Assembly (NCBI GenBank): GCA_937959095.1
Contig: CALGLY010000144.1
Span: 1-8,350, forward strand
Source of the DNA: an uncultured Saprospiraceae bacterium
GTDB taxonomy: Bacteria > Bacteroidota > Bacteroidia > Chitinophagales > Saprospiraceae
Length of the DNA stretch: 8,350 bases
Direction of reading: 5' to 3'
Shown: in pieces, positions 7,101 through 8,350 of the stretch
Layout of the letters: each line of letters opens with the position of its first letter
Numbering within the stretch: position 1 is the first letter of the stretch
Notes under the pieces: generated by a model
The model's input: only the letters and a program-made list of their open reading frames with translations
Told to the model about the DNA's origin: nothing
The model's database searches: none
Program-made: the position numbers and the translations under genes

Positions 7101-8166
7101 ATCAGGCACAGAACTATTGACTACTGCAGGTGGCTGCGATAGTCTTGTAATGATCAATCTGAATTTTGTAAGCTCTGTAACGATAGATATAGAAGAAACG
7201 ATTTGTTCTACGGAATCTATGATTGTAAATGGCGTTCGTTATGATAGTTCCAATCCAGCAGGTACAGAAATTATTTCCTTAGGCAATGGTTGTGATAGTA
7301 TCGTAAATGTCGATTTAAGCTTTGCAGAGGTTATTCAAGTAACGATTCGAGAAGAACTTTGCCCTGGTGAATTTTATGAAATCAATGGCAAAATATTCAA
7401 TGAGGCCAATCCAGTAGGTATCGAAATATTTAGAGGAGATTCGGGTTGCGATAGCATGTATATTATCGGATTGGATTATCCGAATGATAATATTACCAAT
7501 ATCGCACGTACCGTGTGTGCAGGCGAAGGATTTGAAATAGAGGGTATTTACTACACGGAAACAGGAATGTATTCGGAAGTAGTTCCTTCTATCCTATCAG
7601 GTTGTGATAGTACGATTAACCTAAACTTGAATGTACTCGATGAAATACAAGTAGAAAATGTTCGTATCCGCCCTGACTCGGCAGATGTAAAGGGAAGCAT
7701 ATCTCTAGAGATTATGGGTGGCTTACCGCCTTATGAAGTGTTTTGGGACAATGGCGATACAGGTACCGATATAGGCAACTTAAATGCGGGCACTTATACG
7801 CTGACAATTATTGATGAAATCAATTGTCTTGAAACGTTCGAGTTCACTGTGCCACGTAGAGAAGGTGTAGATCCTACACCAATTAATTTAAATGCTTTCT
7901 CTAGTCCGAATCCAGTAAATACTCAAACATTCATCAATCTACATTTCACAAGCAACCAAGATACGGATGTGATTGTGCAATTGATTGATATGTCTGGTCG
8001 CACCATTTTACAAAATAATTATAGCCTTCCTGAAGGCAGGTCGCAACGACGAATTCAAGCACCGAAGCAAGCAGGAGTCTATTTTATTAATATCATCCTA
8101 GAGAATGGAGAGCAATTCTCCTTCAAGCAAATTGTAAGTCCTAGACTTTTTGCACCTCATGGATAA
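1129..8166 (+). CDS. Giant T9SS-exported protein with two clan GH-A-like glycoside hydrolase modules, five PKD domains and a 14-copy Cys repeat array
   Basis: The predicted product (2345 residues) is a secreted or surface-bound polysaccharide-degrading enzyme. Residues 1-20 form a signal peptide (Lys/Arg start, hydrophobic core, LQA before Gln21). Module A (about 25-525) and module B (about 691-1190) look like (beta/alpha)8 hydrolases with a trailing beta-sandwich. Each has FWEIWNEPGFDYTG (acid/base Glu178 and Glu844), a strand ending in Thr-Glu-Cys-Asn (nucleophile Glu343 and Glu1010) and GFHSYPHFDG, the His-x-Tyr type motif of clan GH-A. PKD domains lie at about 527-604, 606-681, 1198-1279, 1282-1358 and 1361-1440. 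Fourteen 52-residue repeats span 1452-2170. A SprB-like repeat (about 2172-2241) and a type A T9SS sorting domain (about 2255-2337) follow. The exact hydrolase family and substrate are uncertain; GH39- or GH5-like are candidates. The reading frame is intact, and the gene ends just before a terminator, so it is probably monocistronic. Confidence 0.9.
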   Translation: MKNRQLFLVVFWLISFTLQAQVNYTARDLVPPYDGAFRPGANLGYFPPWTDIELANIAAGNRQLGIQGVGVKAIRPALFGSFVEKYGYESRIEIFQHYDDLGLKDNTLIVGFPDEAHRDQTFYCDEYQSELFADLYEPIWDDGENGTPVNDNNDYALYLYKLIQNYGEFIKFWEIWNEPGFDYTGAKGWLPREVEGNWWQNDPDPCDYKLRAPIQHYVRILRISYEVIKTFQPDDYVCVSGTGYPSFLDAIMRNTDNPDGGAVTPEFPYGGGAYFDVMGFHSYPHFDGATREWSRELNAFVWSRHSDGAASGIKRTQDIYQQILSNYGYNDIAYPKKEWIITECNIPRKSFSEFLGGNDAQRNFIMKAYLESIRNNIHQLHIYSLSEQKAEAEASFEFDLMGLYKRVNDVEPYDQTLNQEGIAYKTTSDMLFQRTYDEEQTAAMQLPFNIDGAAFLGNDGSYMYMLWAKTEIDQSEEASALYTFPASFNLEAMAMRRWDFSQTRVSIPVGTTNLELDATPIFLLERQFNYKQPDCVPASVSFEGSNLENVTAWEWEFENGTPATFNGQFPVIFYQEGGNHSVTLVMRDILGNVVEEQSDFIFIEGAPDADFEVEIFGPLVTLTNNSSTNADGYSWDFGDGSNNFEEAEPTYAYFEEGSYVIRLEAYNECGVSEKEITITVELPTITPLEGTANDLVTPYEGGFRPGSNLGYFPPWTDMELATIAAGDRTVGVSGVGVKAIRPAMYGSFVDEWGYDFRVPTFEHYRNLGLNDNTMIVGFPSDSLRDKNRYCETAQSELFANLYSDIWDNGENGTPINDNNYYAAYLYELIKVYGDYIRFWEIWNEPGFDYTGQRGWRQPGDPVGNWWDRDPDPCEYKLRAPVQHYVRMLRISYEVIKAISPEDYVVVSGTGYLSFLDAVLRNTDNPVDGSASTAYPLKGGAYFDVMGFHSYPHFDGTTKYYSVEQGGFVYNRHSDAAADGLMRVRNNMQDILSKYGYDGATHPEKLWTITECNIPRRNFNDFIGGDAAQRNFTTKAYVAAAMNDFVQLHIFSLTEQKYLPDASFEFDLMGLYERVREKSIGEETKTEAGVAYKTTSDMLFGTTFDINRTAALNLPNGIRGGAFRDGFDNFVYVLWAETATDNSEDASRLYSFPANLNVGQLFEREWDYSDTGEENLITPQNIALTSAPIFLSPQQDIINFPQAAFNVDTTAGCPPFTLEFRDVSEDARNWNWSFPGGTPSTSTEQFPTVVYENPGLFDVSLTVSNVLGEHTYNFAEYIDVKKTESIDFDIVQNGNTVEMVLNSPPIEFTSFYWDFGNGIMFPSYNPSHVYDANGSYDITLVPISFGCPGDTIVRSITISQMPDAAFNANVDASCVRTTVSFMNSSAGDPTSYQWFFPGGMPDYSTNFAPFVSYEQEGEYEVMLVATNDFGRDTMLQIINVEAISPMTDINMSLCRGESIVVNGVTYDESNPYGTERISIGAACDSLIHVRLNFDSVIRNQVTEALCDGESRVYNGTVYDENNPSGEERLQSAAGCDSLIIVNLTFDGAVTVNYDQTLCAGGSFVLNGTTYDQNNPSGTERITTVNGCDTVYNVMLFFEQAGQTTLIERDLCSGDFIEVNGIRYDENTPSGMQTLTTMNGCDSLVEVRLSFNGSINTELTNTLCAGESIVVDGTTYDVSNPSGMENIMSASGCDSIVTIDLTFQDAIETNITEMLCSNESRDINGIMYDMNNPSGTQMRTAVNGCDSIINIDLTFENMIVSNVTNTYCFGDTIEIAGERYHAGRRSGTEFLTATNGCDSIINVDLNFQETILVSYSRILCAEEFLVVNGVIYNQSNPSGEELLSTIHGCDSIMTINLQFDDVVEEFLELELCAGESVDINDITYNRANSSGQQTLSSVNGCDSLLNINLSFIETRISEFSTRLCTGQSIEINGTTYDSSNPSGEEMLTSAQGCDSLVVINLTFEDAFTSTLNETLCMGDVLEINGTVYSESNPSGTELLTTAGGCDSLVMINLNFVSSVTIDIEETICSTESMIVNGVRYDSSNPAGTEIISLGNGCDSIVNVDLSFAEVIQVTIREELCPGEFYEINGKIFNEANPVGIEIFRGDSGCDSMYIIGLDYPNDNITNIARTVCAGEGFEIEGIYYTETGMYSEVVPSILSGCDSTINLNLNVLDEIQVENVRIRPDSADVKGSISLEIMGGLPPYEVFWDNGDTGTDIGNLNAGTYTLTIIDEINCLETFEFTVPRREGVDPTPINLNAFSSPNPVNTQTFINLHFTSNQDTDVIVQLIDMSGRTILQNNYSLPEGRSQRRIQAPKQAGVYFINIILENGEQFSFKQIVSPRLFAPHG
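1204..3171 (+). repeat. Internal duplication, copy 1: hydrolase module A plus two PKD domains
   Basis: Residues 26-681. The hydrolase starts with DLVPPYDG and RPGANLGYFPPW. It carries Glu178 (codon 1660-1662) in WNEP and Glu343 (codon 2155-2157) in ITECN. Cysteines 124, 206 and 344 all recur in copy 2. The trailing beta-sandwich ends in ATPIFLLER. The first PKD is an atypical version with FENGTP in place of the usual FGDG; the second is canonical, with SWDFGDGS and a Gly-Ser-Tyr-x-Val strand. Confidence 0.85.
3202..5202 (+). repeat. Internal duplication, copy 2: hydrolase module B plus two PKD domains
   Basis: Residues 692-1358. It aligns with copy 1 at an offset of 666 residues at the N-terminus and at the WNEP motif, 667 at the nucleophile, and about 676 to 677 at the PKD tryptophans, so small insertions accumulated late in the module. 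Candidate catalytic residues are Glu844 (codon 3658-3660) and Glu1010 (codon 4156-4158). Cysteines 790, 872 and 1011 match copy 1. The PKD pair repeats the same order: an FPGGTP type (about 1198-1279), then a WDFGNG type (about 1282-1358). Many synonymous and non-synonymous differences show that the duplication is not recent. Confidence 0.85.
5209..5448 (+). other. Fifth PKD domain (FPGGMP type) joining hydrolase B to the repeat stalk
   Basis: Residues 1361-1440 show WFFPGGMP, a Val-Ser-Tyr strand, a Gly-Glu-Tyr-x-Val-x-Leu strand and a Thr-Asn-Asp-Phe-Gly turn, the usual order of a PKD beta-sandwich. It resembles the first PKD of each duplicated unit and has no partner of the second type. 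It is therefore either an extra half-unit or what remains of a further duplication. PKD domains normally act as extracellular spacers. Confidence 0.75.
5482..7638 (+). repeat. Array of 14 tandem 52-residue (156-bp) two-cysteine repeats
   Basis: Each unit has the order LCxGES, NGxxYDxxNPSG, then GCDS, then a hydrophobic LxF strand. The first cysteines are residues 1453, 1505, 1557, 1610, 1662, 1714, 1766, 1818, 1870, 1922, 1974, 2026, 2078 and 2130. The second cysteine is 29 residues later in all fourteen. The period is 52 except from the third to the fourth unit (53). GGTTGTGATAGT or a near variant encodes the GCDS motif. Similar GCDS repeats occur in other large Bacteroidota surface proteins. 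A disulfide within each unit and a stalk role are inference. Copies 7, 13 and 14 are the most divergent. Confidence 0.92.
7642..7851 (+). other. SprB-like repeat domain
   Basis: Residues about 2172-2241 contain GGLPPYEVFWDNG, then a Leu-Asn-Ala-Gly-Thr-Tyr strand, then Ile-Asp-Glu-x-Asn-Cys. This is the pattern of the short SprB-type repeat found in gliding and adhesion proteins of Bacteroidota (Gly-Gly-x-Pro-Pro-Tyr, Trp-x-x-Gly, Leu-x-x-Gly-x-Tyr, Asp-x-x-x-Cys). A single copy sits between the stalk and the sorting domain. Confidence 0.7.
7891..8139 (+). other. Type A T9SS C-terminal sorting domain
   Basis: Residues about 2255-2337 show SSPNPVN, a hydrophobic strand, then LIDMSGRTIL, then a Gly-Val-Tyr-Phe-Ile-Asn-Ile-Ile strand and a final Phe-Lys-Gln-Ile-Val strand. 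This is the order of the Por secretion tail domain that directs proteins through the type IX system; it is usually cleaved on export, with the mature protein attached to the cell surface or released. Unusually, eight or so residues (SPRLFAPHG region) extend beyond the last strand, where most such domains stop within one or two residues. Confidence 0.85.
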
Positions 8167-8196
8167 TTCATCAAATTTTCAATAGTATTTTTATAT

Positions 8197-8238
8197 ATGC
8201 TCGCCTAGGGAATTTACACCCAGGCGAGCATTTTTTTT
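8197..8238 (+). terminator. Intrinsic (rho-independent) terminator of the large gene
   Basis: ATGCTCGCCT (8197-8206) pairs with AGGCGAGCAT (8222-8231). A further GGG-CCC helix follows beyond a single bulged A (8207), closed by an eight-base loop. Eight T residues follow at 8231-8238, the first shared with the stem. It lies 30 bases after the stop codon at 8164-8166. There is no matching A-tract on the left side, so it should act only on the plus strand. Confidence 0.93.
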
Positions 8239-8350
8239 GTACTAGTGCTAAAGGACAATTGAAATTAGAGAATTAAGAACCCATGGCTTTTGTAAAGGCT
8301 TTATTAAAAATTGATTACATATTTCAACTTTCAATAATTCTCAATTATCC

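Noticed and set aside
5482..7638. Regular 156-bp spacing suggesting a CRISPR-like or tandem non-coding repeat array
   Set aside because: The period is a multiple of three, the frame is open throughout, and conservation is at the protein level. It is a coding repeat.

Overview
The window is dominated by one very large gene for a secreted or cell-surface protein (1129-8166, 2345 residues). It is preceded by about 1.06 kb of AT-rich DNA without a convincing gene. The last 24 codons of an upstream gene lie at the left edge. The C-terminal sorting domain typical of the type IX secretion system (T9SS), the PKD modules, a SprB-like repeat and the low GC of the intergenic DNA point to a member of the Bacteroidota, probably a gliding or polysaccharide-degrading lineage. 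The exact order cannot be told from this window.

Layout. 1-72: C-terminal end of a probable ROK-family sugar kinase or regulator (short match, modest confidence). 73-1128: intergenic, with a 116-bp imperfect inverted-repeat element (586-701) whose core can form competing hairpins, then a cluster of short hairpins (914-1007), a T-tract and an iterated AAGTAGTT word before the large gene. 1129-8166: the giant protein. 8197-8238: a clear intrinsic terminator. 8239-8350: AT-rich DNA with no gene.

The giant protein reads, in order: signal peptide; clan GH-A-like glycoside hydrolase module A; two PKD domains; glycoside hydrolase module B; three PKD domains; fourteen tandem 52-residue two-cysteine repeats; a SprB-like repeat; a type A T9SS sorting domain. 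The hydrolase plus two PKD domains is an internal duplication of about 670 residues (about 2.0 kb). Both copies keep the Asn-Glu-Pro acid/base and the Thr-Glu nucleophile candidates. The 14-repeat array is strikingly regular: the two cysteines are 29 residues apart in every copy, and the period is 52 residues in 12 of 13 intervals (53 in the other).

Inference: the protein is exported by Sec, carried over the outer membrane by T9SS, and displays two active polysaccharide-degrading domains beyond a long disulfide-stabilised stalk. The substrate cannot be deduced from sequence alone. The gene looks monocistronic, with long upstream non-coding DNA and its own terminator.
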